Below, one piece after another: positions 8,372 through 16,991 of a stretch of 64,000 nucleotides of DNA. A program made the translations under genes and the position numbers. The notes beneath the pieces are model-generated. The model was given only the letters and a program-made list of their open reading frames with translations, was not told the DNA's origin and made no database searches. The stretch is from contig JAWKOD010000003.1 of assembly GCA_041391385.1 (NCBI GenBank), positions 186,001 through 250,000 of the forward strand. Direction: 5' to 3'. How positions within the stretch are numbered: position 1 is the first letter of the stretch; each line of letters begins with the position of its first letter. The stretch is from CANIGN01 sp041391385 (GTDB lineage: Bacteria > Bdellovibrionota > UBA2428).

Positions 8372-10118
8372 CGGTTGTGATTTTGCGATCAGGCTGGCTT
8401 TGCATACGACCAACAAACTCCTGAATTCGTATTCGCTCATGTGTTGCATCGATTCCAAGTGCGAGAGCTTTTTCATACTGCTTCATAGCTTCTTTAATTC
8501 GTCCCATTTTTGCAAGGACATCTCCCAAATGTATCAAAATAATGGGTTCGTCTGGCCTTAGTTTTTCTATGCTTTCTAAAATACTCAATGCCTCTGAAAC
8601 CTTATTCTGCTTGAATTTAACCCAAGCTTTTGAATCCAAGATAAAGGGATCATCTGGCCTATGCTTTAATGCAGATTCTACCAGGGTCTCAGCTCGCTTT
8701 AACTCAATCCCCTGAGAGGCTAATAGATAGCCCACAAGATTTTGCAACGCGGGATTCTTAGAGTCTTCTTTTAACAATGCTTGCCCAAGAAGCAGCGCCT
8801 CTTTAACTTTGCCCTCTTCATCCAGTGCAAGAGCATGATTATATCTCATCTGTGGACTCTGAGGATACAACTCAAGAGCTTTACCCAGTATTTCTTTTGC
8901 TAATGGCTTAACTTTTTTCTGACTTAGGAATGTATACACCACAGAAAAAAGAGCTTCACTCGTCTTCTCTTTCTTCGTCATCAAGTCTTTCGCGATATGA
9001 GTTGCTACCTTTTTTGCACTCTTCTCTTGTCCCAAGTCCCAAAGAGAATCTAACTCAATACGAACTCTTTCCGAGTATAGCGACGAAGTTTCGCTTATTT
9101 TCCTAACTTCAGTTAAAGCCTGTGACTTCTTATTTAACTCAAACAAAGCAGCCGCATAATAATAACGAAGCGACTCATTTGCAGGTTGCTGCTTAATGAG
9201 TTCCGTTAGTTTATACTCTGCCTGCTCATAATCTTTAAGTTCTAAATAAAGAGCAGCCAAACGCGCCAAGTTTTGCTGATCCTTAGGCTGGTGTCTGGCA
9301 TACGACTCTAAAGCTGCAATTGCTCGACGTGTGTCAGAACGCTCTAAATACAAATAACCTAATCTTTTGTGAAACTCTGGATTATCCGTCAAATCTGCCA
9401 ACCAAGCATAGGTCTGAAGAGCCTCATCTTGCTTACCCGTTAAATCTTGCAAAAAAGCTAAATGAGCTGCAGCTGAAATGTTTTGAGAGTCTAACTCAAG
9501 CGCAGTTTTGTAATCCTTAAGAGCTAGTTTTTCTTTATTCTGCATTTGTCGTAGGCGACCACGTAAAAGATATGCTTGGGAAGAATCAGGAATATTCGCT
9601 AAAAACTTTTTAAGAAGCTTCTCAGCTCCTGGCACATTCTGATCTTCAATCTCAATACGGGTACGCAAAGATAAAAAATCCTCATCTTTTGGATGAGATT
9701 CAATCCAACTATCGAGAGCGACTCGTGCCTCACTCAAATTACCCTCTCGAACTAAAACCTGAATATAAAGCCGCTCAGCATCTGCATCTTCAGCTTTTAA
9801 CTCAAGCAATTCTTCTCGAGCCGAAGCATAAAGCCCCCTCGTATAAAGGTCCTGTGCTTTCTCTAGCTTTAGAGTTGAGGAATGAGGGTCAAAGGCTATG
9901 CTTTTATCAAGTGCCTTACGTGCAAGTTCCACATCGCCTTTATTATTATGATACTGAAATATCAAAAACGAATAAGTAGCATTTAGCTTTTTCTCGTCTT
10001 GTTTAAAATTATTCCCCGTATTACTTTTTAAATAGTGTGGCTCTTGCTGACGCGCCTTGAAGGTACAAGACACAAAAGAAATAACCAAAAGTAAAACTAG
10101 AGCGTGGGCCCTCTGCAT
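8364..10118 (-). CDS. TPR-repeat lipoprotein
   Basis: A 584-residue protein with a lipoprotein signal (ISFVSC, Cys 18) followed by tetratricopeptide repeats over almost the entire length, for example around YSFLIFQYHNNKGDVELARKAL and the last repeat GDVLAKMGRIKEAMKQYEKAL. TPR solenoids are scaffolds for protein complexes; outer-membrane anchored ones often serve pilus, secretion or polysaccharide export machines. It is first in a minus-strand run with the LolB-like lipoprotein gene and perhaps the ABC importer genes. The start is the ATG at 10118. Confidence 0.82.
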   Translation of the reverse strand: MQRAHALVLLLVISFVSCTFKARQQEPHYLKSNTGNNFKQDEKKLNATYSFLIFQYHNNKGDVELARKALDKSIAFDPHSSTLKLEKAQDLYTRGLYASAREELLELKAEDADAERLYIQVLVREGNLSEARVALDSWIESHPKDEDFLSLRTRIEIEDQNVPGAEKLLKKFLANIPDSSQAYLLRGRLRQMQNKEKLALKDYKTALELDSQNISAAAHLAFLQDLTGKQDEALQTYAWLADLTDNPEFHKRLGYLYLERSDTRRAIAALESYARHQPKDQQNLARLAALYLELKDYEQAEYKLTELIKQQPANESLRYYYAAALFELNKKSQALTEVRKISETSSLYSERVRIELDSLWDLGQEKSAKKVATHIAKDLMTKKEKTSEALFSVVYTFLSQKKVKPLAKEILGKALELYPQSPQMRYNHALALDEEGKVKEALLLGQALLKEDSKNPALQNLVGYLLASQGIELKRAETLVESALKHRPDDPFILDSKAWVKFKQNKVSEALSILESIEKLRPDEPIILIHLGDVLAKMGRIKEAMKQYEKALALGIDATHERIRIQEFVGRMQSQPDRKITTAE

Positions 10119-10192
10119 AACTAGTTTTTATTCGGCTATTTTGTGGAAAATCTTATATAAAAAGCTCGTTTGAAATATGTCTTAACAGAATC

Positions 10193-11230
10193 TTAACTTT
10201 GGCTTTTAATAACATGTTGAATCTCATCAAGAGAAGCAACTGCTGTACCAACTTTAGACACCACGACACTCGCAGCAGCATTGGCCATATATGATGACAT
10301 TCTAAAGTCGACTCCTAGCGACATAAACACTCCCAAGGTTGCAATAACGGTATCTCCAGCACCGGTCACATCATAAACCTCTTGCGCAAAGCTCGGAAAA
10401 CTAAAAGAATCACCTTTATGTGAGTATCCTGTCATTCCGTGTTTTCCACGAGTTATCAAAATTGAATCTAGTGATAACTTTTCACATATATCCTTTGCGG
10501 CTTCCAAGACTAAATCTTCGCGCGCTCCACGCTCTAAGCCCCTACCCCAAAGCTTTTCAGCCTCATCAATATTAGGTGTCAACAAAGAAGCTCCGGTGTA
10601 CCAATGAGAAGGGGTATTCCTATTCGGATCAACTAAAACTAAAACTCCCTTTTCTTTAGCTAAAGCTATCGACTCAGCTAAAAACTTTTCCCTCAAAAGC
10701 CCCTTTGCATAATCCTGACAAATAAGAACTTTTGACTGGGCCAACAATGGCTTCCAATCATCTGGAAAATCTCGAGGCTTTTTCTTATCCCAATCAGCAC
10801 TCTCCAGATCGACTCGTAAGAGTTGATGCTGAGAGCCCGCTATGTAACGAGTTTTTATTGGGGTAATGCACTCGGGATCGTTTTTTAAATGGAGGGCCAA
10901 GCCCGGACACGATTCCTGAAGTATTTCAACGAGACGCTTTGAAGCATCATCATTGCCCACAAAGCCTAAAAGATGCCCAGAAAACTTAAGATCGTGAGAC
11001 AACGCCGACATGTTTCTTACAACGTTAGCCGCACACCCTGCCTTATCCTCCTGACGTTCTGCAAAGAGAACGGGTACGGGGGCTTCGGGCGAAATTCGAT
11101 CCACATTTCCAAAGACAAAACGATCAACAGCCATGTCACCCACGACTGTCAGCTGGGAAAGCGGACTTGGGAGCTTTTTGAGGGTCTCTATTTTTTCAAG
11201 GGCTGCCGTTTTAAGGGACTTCAAATCCAT
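10193..11230 (-). CDS. hldA: D-glycero-beta-D-manno-heptose-7-phosphate kinase (HldA / HldE kinase domain, PfkB family)
   Basis: A 345-residue PfkB/ribokinase-fold kinase. The N-terminal VVGDMAVDRFVFGNVDRIS and EAPVPV motifs, AGCAANVVRN, and the catalytic DVTGAGDT near residue 290 match the RfaE domain I family that phosphorylates heptose 7-phosphate for ADP-heptose and LPS core synthesis. The length fits a stand-alone kinase; the cytidylyl/adenylyltransferase half found in bifunctional HldE is absent and must be encoded elsewhere. It is divergent from the msbA-like exporter gene across 74 bases, which suits an LPS biosynthesis role. Confidence 0.85.
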   Translation of the reverse strand: MDLKSLKTAALEKIETLKKLPSPLSQLTVVGDMAVDRFVFGNVDRISPEAPVPVLFAERQEDKAGCAANVVRNMSALSHDLKFSGHLLGFVGNDDASKRLVEILQESCPGLALHLKNDPECITPIKTRYIAGSQHQLLRVDLESADWDKKKPRDFPDDWKPLLAQSKVLICQDYAKGLLREKFLAESIALAKEKGVLVLVDPNRNTPSHWYTGASLLTPNIDEAEKLWGRGLERGAREDLVLEAAKDICEKLSLDSILITRGKHGMTGYSHKGDSFSFPSFAQEVYDVTGAGDTVIATLGVFMSLGVDFRMSSYMANAAASVVVSKVGTAVASLDEIQHVIKSQS

Positions 11231-11304
11231 GCCCTCAAGCTATCACATTTAGCTATTGAGCAAACACTTTCAGTCCCCCCAATCAGCTGCTATGCTTTGC
11301 CAAA

Positions 11305-13086
11305 ATGAAAGAAGACCTCAAGCCCATGTGGGACTTTTTCCTCAAACGCCTTTGGGTGCAAAAAGCCTCCCTAATTCCCTCCATTATTTTCGCCGGTTTT
11401 TTTGCTGGGTCACAAGCTATGATTGCCAAGCTGGGCGGTGCCTTTACGAACGTTGCCTTTATACGCAGAGCTTGGGAAGAAACCGAAATCCAAAGACTTT
11501 GTCTTTTTCTCATTCTCCTTATGCTCGTCATGGCTGTAAGTGAGTTTTTCCACAAATACCTTGTTCGAAAAAGCTTAGAGCTCATGATTCAAAGACTTAG
11601 AAATGAAATTTTTGGCAAATATCTAAGTTTTTCTGAAAGCGTAAAAAGTAAATTCAATACAGGAACAGCGATCCACCACCTCATCTCAGACATCAACCTT
11701 ATAAATGAATCTAGAAACCTCATTACAGAACTAGTAAAAGAACCTCTCACTATAGCCGTACTTTTGGGAACTCTGTTTTCTATAAACTGGAAGCTTTGCC
11801 TCGTGTGTTTCGCAGCAATTATTCCCATCGCCCTTATCAACAATATATTGGGGAAAAGTGCACGTCGTAATCAAAATAAAGCTCAGCAAAAACTAGCTGA
11901 AATCGTGGCCCATACAAACGAGAACTTTCAAGGAATGCGCACAGTTCACAGTCTGCTGATGGAAAAAACCGTAAATGCTGAGTTTCAAAATCTCATGCAG
12001 ATACTAACAACCAAGCAGCTCAAACTAACAAAGCTCGAAGAAAGTGTTAGTCCAATGATTAAGATATTTTCAATTTTAGCGGGTGTGCTCATATTCTACG
12101 TTGGAGCCCAATTTGCCTTTGTTGGTAACAGCATGTCAGGAGGTGATCTCGGCAGCTTTATCATTGCGGCAGGACTCTTACCCACTCCCCTTAGAAACAT
12201 CAGCAATGCAGGTGTACACATGCAAAGGATTTCAGCCGGTGCTAAGAGAATTTTCGATCTTTTCAATGTGAGCTTCGATGCTCTCTCGAAAGATCAAAAG
12301 ACACTCCTTGATCACGATAAAATTTACGATGTTCCTCGGGCTCCCATTCCTCTCGAATTTAAAAATGTATGCTTTTCATACCCCGGCGCAGAAAACGACA
12401 AAAAAGCCATTCATAACCTGAGCCTTATACTTGAGCCCGGGAAAAAGATTGCTCTTGTTGGACGAAGTGGTGCCGGCAAAAGCACCCTGGCACTTTTAAG
12501 TATGCGATTCATTGACCCCATTTCTGGGAGTATTACACTCGGCAATGTTGACGCTAAAGAATGGGAACTCGGTGAATTTAGATCCTACTTTTCGTATGTT
12601 TCCCAAGAAGTCTACTTCTTTCAAGCAAGTATCCGTGAAAACTTAAGCCGAGCGGCTCCCACTGCAACCGAAAAAGACATTTGGGAAGCCTTAGAACTCG
12701 CACAAATCAAAGACCGTATCTTGTTATTACCTGAAAAACTAAATGCGCCTCTAAACGAAAAAGCTTCCAACCTATCAGGTGGAGAAAAGCAAAGGCTCGC
12801 TATAGCTCGTGCCATCTTAAGGGCTGCCCCTATTCTTGTATTAGACGAAGCAACTTCCAACCTTGACTCAGAAAACGAGCACCTCATCCAAAAAGGTTTA
12901 ACAAACCTTATTCGAGATAAATCCACTCTCATTATTGCTCACAGGCTCAGCACTGTTATGAATTGCGACGAAGTTATTGTAATGGACAAAGGGGAGATCG
13001 TGGAGCGAGGCAGCCCACAAGAACTGCGCTCTAAAACTTCTCATTTTTCTAAAATGTGGGAAATTCAACGAGGTGAAATTTCTTGA
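11305..13086 (+). CDS. MsbA-like lipid A / lipid exporting ABC transporter (fused TM and ATPase)
   Basis: 593 residues: an N-terminal six-helix exporter domain (about 1-330) and a C-terminal ATPase with Walker A GRSGAGKST, Q-loop SYVSQEVYFF, signature LSGGEKQR, Walker B ILVLDEATSNLD and the switch His in IAHRLS. This architecture and length are those of MsbA, which flips lipid A-core across the inner membrane, although other type IV ABC exporters share it. The placement between a heptose kinase gene and an LpxH-like gene, whose TTG start overlaps this stop by 4 bases, favours lipid A transport. The start is the first ATG; an in-frame ATG at 11326 is possible. Confidence 0.85.
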   Translation: MKEDLKPMWDFFLKRLWVQKASLIPSIIFAGFFAGSQAMIAKLGGAFTNVAFIRRAWEETEIQRLCLFLILLMLVMAVSEFFHKYLVRKSLELMIQRLRNEIFGKYLSFSESVKSKFNTGTAIHHLISDINLINESRNLITELVKEPLTIAVLLGTLFSINWKLCLVCFAAIIPIALINNILGKSARRNQNKAQQKLAEIVAHTNENFQGMRTVHSLLMEKTVNAEFQNLMQILTTKQLKLTKLEESVSPMIKIFSILAGVLIFYVGAQFAFVGNSMSGGDLGSFIIAAGLLPTPLRNISNAGVHMQRISAGAKRIFDLFNVSFDALSKDQKTLLDHDKIYDVPRAPIPLEFKNVCFSYPGAENDKKAIHNLSLILEPGKKIALVGRSGAGKSTLALLSMRFIDPISGSITLGNVDAKEWELGEFRSYFSYVSQEVYFFQASIRENLSRAAPTATEKDIWEALELAQIKDRILLLPEKLNAPLNEKASNLSGGEKQRLAIARAILRAAPILVLDEATSNLDSENEHLIQKGLTNLIRDKSTLIIAHRLSTVMNCDEVIVMDKGEIVERGSPQELRSKTSHFSKMWEIQRGEIS

Positions 13087-13859
13087 GTCATAAGATACTT
13101 GTACTCTCTGACCTTCACCTCGGAGAACAGAGCCGAGATTCTCGCTACATCCAGTTTCTACAAGTACTCAAAACTTTCATTAATAGCGACATACAAGAAC
13201 TTCTCCTGATGGGAGATGTCTTTGATATTTTAATTGGTAACAAAAAATTCTGGAAAAAAATCCACCCTGATTTTTTTGAAGCCCTGAATGTGGCAAAAAG
13301 CCAAAACAAACAAGTAACATGGGTACAGGGTAATCACGACTTTCTTTTAAGTGATCTCGTAAAGCCTTATAACGTAAAATGCATCGAAAACCATGAGATT
13401 CTCACAAGAGAGAATATTGTAATATCCGTAAGTCATGGCGACTTAGCCGACTCGTCCAATAAACTTCACCTTTTATGGAGAAGCTTTTTAAACTCAAAAT
13501 TACTTCAACTTTTTGTGTTCCTCGTTCCCGAGCTTCTTGCCGAGAAGCTCTTTTATCCGCTAACTCTTAAATTGAGCAAAACATCGCGACACTTCTCAAA
13601 AAACAAAGAATACATTGATCGTGCAACAACAATTTTTAGAAAGCATGCTCAAGATCTTCAAAAGCAGTACAACGCTGACCTTATTCTTTTAGGTCACAGC
13701 CACATTTTTGACGATTTCAATCTCCAAAACGATGCACGTTACCTAAACATTGCCTCTTGGTACGAAACACCCCAACTTGCGCTCATAGAAATAAACGATC
13801 GATCCTTTGACATAAAAGTTTCTCCTATATCGTCTTGGCTAGAATCTTCTTCAAAGTAA
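13083..13859 (+). CDS. lpxH: UDP-2,3-diacylglucosamine diphosphatase-like metallophosphoesterase (LpxH family)
   Basis: A 258-residue calcineurin-type metallophosphatase. It has the family metal motifs in order: SDLHLGE near the N terminus, MGDVFDILIG, GNHDFLL, SHGD and GHSH. The DIL after GDVF and the GNHDFLL spacing resemble LpxH, which releases lipid X from UDP-2,3-diacylglucosamine in lipid A synthesis. The start is a TTG overlapping the TGA stop of the ABC exporter gene (TTGA), so translation is probably coupled. The LpxH assignment rests on motifs and neighbourhood; LpxG or a general phosphoesterase is not excluded. Confidence 0.78.
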   Translation: MSHKILVLSDLHLGEQSRDSRYIQFLQVLKTFINSDIQELLLMGDVFDILIGNKKFWKKIHPDFFEALNVAKSQNKQVTWVQGNHDFLLSDLVKPYNVKCIENHEILTRENIVISVSHGDLADSSNKLHLLWRSFLNSKLLQLFVFLVPELLAEKLFYPLTLKLSKTSRHFSKNKEYIDRATTIFRKHAQDLQKQYNADLILLGHSHIFDDFNLQNDARYLNIASWYETPQLALIEINDRSFDIKVSPISSWLESSSK

Positions 13860-13869
13860 TAATAAGGAA

Positions 13870-15561
13870 GTGAAGAAAATACTTAGCCTAGGCCTTCATA
13901 TTGTTGCTCCCTATTTAGTTCTAATTCTTGGTTTCTTCACCTACTTCGTTAATTATGAAAACCCGCCTAATCTCTTCTGGGATGAAAACTACTATTTAAC
14001 AGCTGTTGAAAAATATAAAAAAAATATTTTTTTTGAAGAAAGTCACCCCCCCCTTGGAAAACTCATTATGTATGCAGGTGATGTTTTATGGGATGCCAAT
14101 CCAAATCTTATAAATGACTTTGAAAAGACTGACTTTGCTCGTAACATTCCAACAGGCTATTCATTCAAGGGAGTACGCTTTTTTCCTGCATTCTTCGCGT
14201 GGATTAACTGCTTACTAGTTTTCTTTCTCTTCATCCTTTTAACTAGAAACTCAGGATGGGCGCTTTCGTTAAGTCTTCTTTATGCGATGGACAACGCCCT
14301 GATTGTTCATAGTAGGGGAGCCATGCTGGACTCTATGCAAATTTTCGGCGTACTCCTTGCCCTCATTGCATATTTTAAAATTTATTCAAAAGAAGTCTTC
14401 TCAAAAAAATGGGCTGCCGTCCTAGGATTAGGAATTGCGTGGGCCACATGGATTAAGCTCAATGGACTGATTACAATTCTGCTGCTTCCGATGCTCCTCT
14501 TTTACCCCAAAAAGCCTACCTTCAAAGAAAAGCTTAAAACCCTTATCCCACCAACAAGCATTGCTAAAATCACTATTCTTATTTTTTCCATCCTTGTTTG
14601 GAGTGCTCACTTCTCCCTGGGGAAACGTATTGAGCCTGCCCTCAACAACTCAGGCTGGTATAAAGCGAGTGCAGAACTTAAACAAATTAAACTCAGCCCA
14701 CAGGAGCACAAGAACTTTGTGTCTAATTTTTACATTGAACTGCGCGACTACGTTAAATACATGAACAACTACGCAAAAGGGGTTCCTCGACTCAACCTCA
14801 GCAAAAAGGGTGAAAATGGAAGTCCTTTTTTCTGGTGGCCTTATGGAGCACGTACCATTAATTACCGGTGGGAAAGTAAAAACCAAGGTCAAGAAGTATC
14901 TTACCTCTACCTCGTCCCAAACCCGGTTATCTGGTGGCTCTCTCTACTCTCGGTATTCCTTAGCTTGTCTTTCTTTGTAATGAAATTTATTTTTAGAAGC
15001 CTAAAAATGGAAAAAAGGGATGAGCAACACCTAGCAGTCGCCTCTCTACTTTACCTTGCCTACATGCTCTCGATATCTCGCATTGATCGGGTGATGTATA
15101 CCTATCACTACTTTATACCTCTTATCTTTTCATTTATCCTTGTAGCAAAATGGATTCCTTTCCTTGTCTCAAGAATCCCAAGTAAAAAACTCGAGCATAA
15201 AGACACCCTTGCTCAAGTTATACTCATGGTCATGATCACAAGCGCATGGAGTTTCTATAGTCCACTTACCTACTATCGCCCCATAAGTTGCTCTAGCTTT
15301 ATGAAAAGAATGATTCCTGGGTGGCAAATGAAACCTGTCCAGTGTAAAGAGTTTAAGGACAAATCTATTTACCAAGTACTCAACCAAACTCAAAACCAAA
15401 AGAAAGTTGAAAGACTAAACAGCAGCGTCTCTTCACGCCGAACAAACGCAGGCAAAAGAAAGCCTAGAGATCCGCTCGCAGGACTTAAGCTACCAATAAA
15501 AAAGCCGACGACAGGTCAACCTCGGACTACGAATTCTTTACCATCAAAGCCCCAGAAGTAA
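13870..15561 (+). CDS. PMT-family (GT39-like) glycosyltransferase, copy 2
   Basis: 563 residues, polytopic, paralogous to the protein at 1926-3533: WDENYY with the DE pair at 38-39, HPPLGK at 59-64, PTGYSFKGVRFFP, SRGAMLDS and YTYHYFIPL in the same order. It starts at a GTG 10 bases after the lpxH-like stop, with an AAGGA ribosome site immediately before it. The last 50 residues are an unusual basic, Pro/Thr/Lys-rich tail absent from copy 1, probably disordered. Its 3' end overlaps the convergent spoVR gene by 46 bases. The linkage to msbA- and lpxH-like genes suggests a lipid A or envelope glycan acceptor. Confidence 0.85.
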   Translation: MKKILSLGLHIVAPYLVLILGFFTYFVNYENPPNLFWDENYYLTAVEKYKKNIFFEESHPPLGKLIMYAGDVLWDANPNLINDFEKTDFARNIPTGYSFKGVRFFPAFFAWINCLLVFFLFILLTRNSGWALSLSLLYAMDNALIVHSRGAMLDSMQIFGVLLALIAYFKIYSKEVFSKKWAAVLGLGIAWATWIKLNGLITILLLPMLLFYPKKPTFKEKLKTLIPPTSIAKITILIFSILVWSAHFSLGKRIEPALNNSGWYKASAELKQIKLSPQEHKNFVSNFYIELRDYVKYMNNYAKGVPRLNLSKKGENGSPFFWWPYGARTINYRWESKNQGQEVSYLYLVPNPVIWWLSLLSVFLSLSFFVMKFIFRSLKMEKRDEQHLAVASLLYLAYMLSISRIDRVMYTYHYFIPLIFSFILVAKWIPFLVSRIPSKKLEHKDTLAQVILMVMITSAWSFYSPLTYYRPISCSSFMKRMIPGWQMKPVQCKEFKDKSIYQVLNQTQNQKKVERLNSSVSSRRTNAGKRKPRDPLAGLKLPIKKPTTGQPRTTNSLPSKPQK

Positions 15562-16991
15562 GTTTTGTTTTCTTCAGAAGTGGTTTCGATGAAAACGGGT
15601 TTTTTCCAAATCCCGTATAGATTTTTAAGAGTGAGCTCTGCATAGTCTTTTCGAAGCGTTCTTCCATCAAAGGAATGCTTCAAATGAAGTGCCCCTCGAT
15701 TCTCAAAATTCGAATCGACAACTTCAATAAGGGGGCTTCCAAAATTAGTAAGCTCCGTTAAAAATTGGTTTTTAATTTTTTGAAATTCACGGGTTTCAAT
15801 TTCCCAACGTTTAGAGCTCTCATTATAATGAGAACAAAACAGGCCCTGCTCCTCACAAAACTCTTGAGTTAGGAACTCATCGACAAAGGTAAGATCATTG
15901 TGAGTTTTACGAACCTCAAAAATCTTCTCCCTGCCTTTATTCAGCTTTAAATCCCATTCATTTCTCTTGACCGAATCTTCGCAGTCAAGCCAGTCCTTAC
16001 CAAAGCGCCCCTTATTCCAGCGTTCTTCAATATTTCGAAAAAGCTCAATTCCTACTCGGTAGGGATTAATCCCATGAGGGTTAGGAGCAACTGTTCCGCT
16101 GTGAACACAGGCATAATCAATAATCTCGGAATCATCTAAGATGTCGTGAGTCATCATTTTACTATGCCAATAACTGGCCCAGCCTTCGTTCATGATTTTC
16201 GTCTGACCTTGAGGGGCAAAGTAATAAGCTTCCTCTCGGATCATCTCAAGAATTTTAACTTGCCAATTTTTGAGTGGCGCGTGAAGCAACAAAAAACCTA
16301 ATACGTCTCTAACGGGACGATAGGGAATTTTATCAGCTTTCTTTGAGTTCTCATCAATCTTGTCACGTTGATCCTGCAAGAACTCGGGCGTGTTAATAAA
16401 TTTATCGAGGTAATTTTTAGCCTGAATTTTTTGAACCTGCTCGGGACTCTTATCCGAATCATCAACCGTCTTTGGAAGCTCTCCGGCTGAGCGAAGATCT
16501 ATAAGATTTTCCAAACTGAGACACATATCAATAAACTCTTCAACGGCTTCAACTCCGTGCTGCTCTTGACACTGTCTTACCAAAGTTGAATGGTTTGCCA
16601 TTTCATCTAGCATTTTTCGATTTGTTTTAGAAAAATAATGATTGTTCTTAAAAAAGTCCGCATGACCATAGACATGAGCAATAACGAGTTTGTTTTCAAC
16701 AAGTGAGTTAGAGCTCAATAAGTAGGCGTAACAAGGGTCTGTATTAATAACCATTTCATAAATTTTACTGAGTCCATATGTATAAGACTTTGAGATGCGG
16801 TCATATTCCATTCCAAAGCGCCAATGTGGATAACGCTGAGGGAATCCGCCCAAAGACGCCAACTCGTTCATCTCTTTATAATTAACTTTCTCAAAAACAA
16901 CCTCAGTGAAATTAAGCCCATAGGACTTAGCCTTATCTTGAGTGTAGGCAATCCAATCGATGAGTTCTGGCTCTATCTCTCTTATCTTCAT
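15516..16991 (-). CDS. SpoVR family protein
   Basis: 491 residues, the usual length for the family. It carries the conserved YGLNFTEVVFE and GGFPQRYPHWRFGMEYDRISKSY block near the N terminus, VIAHVYGHADFFKN, and EGWASYWHSKMM in the middle, with several conserved His residues that look metal-binding. SpoVR is required for spore cortex formation in Bacillus, but in Proteobacteria it sits in the prkA-yeaH-ycgB stress/stationary-phase set and its biochemistry is unknown. Its ATG shares one base with the TAA of the DUF444 gene (TAATG), so the two are translationally coupled. Confidence 0.93.
   Translation of the reverse strand: MKIREIEPELIDWIAYTQDKAKSYGLNFTEVVFEKVNYKEMNELASLGGFPQRYPHWRFGMEYDRISKSYTYGLSKIYEMVINTDPCYAYLLSSNSLVENKLVIAHVYGHADFFKNNHYFSKTNRKMLDEMANHSTLVRQCQEQHGVEAVEEFIDMCLSLENLIDLRSAGELPKTVDDSDKSPEQVQKIQAKNYLDKFINTPEFLQDQRDKIDENSKKADKIPYRPVRDVLGFLLLHAPLKNWQVKILEMIREEAYYFAPQGQTKIMNEGWASYWHSKMMTHDILDDSEIIDYACVHSGTVAPNPHGINPYRVGIELFRNIEERWNKGRFGKDWLDCEDSVKRNEWDLKLNKGREKIFEVRKTHNDLTFVDEFLTQEFCEEQGLFCSHYNESSKRWEIETREFQKIKNQFLTELTNFGSPLIEVVDSNFENRGALHLKHSFDGRTLRKDYAELTLKNLYGIWKKPVFIETTSEENKTYFWGFDGKEFVVRG

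Noticed and set aside
11283..11585. Antisense open frame within the msbA-like gene
   Set aside because: It overlaps a well-supported exporter domain and shows no recognisable protein features.
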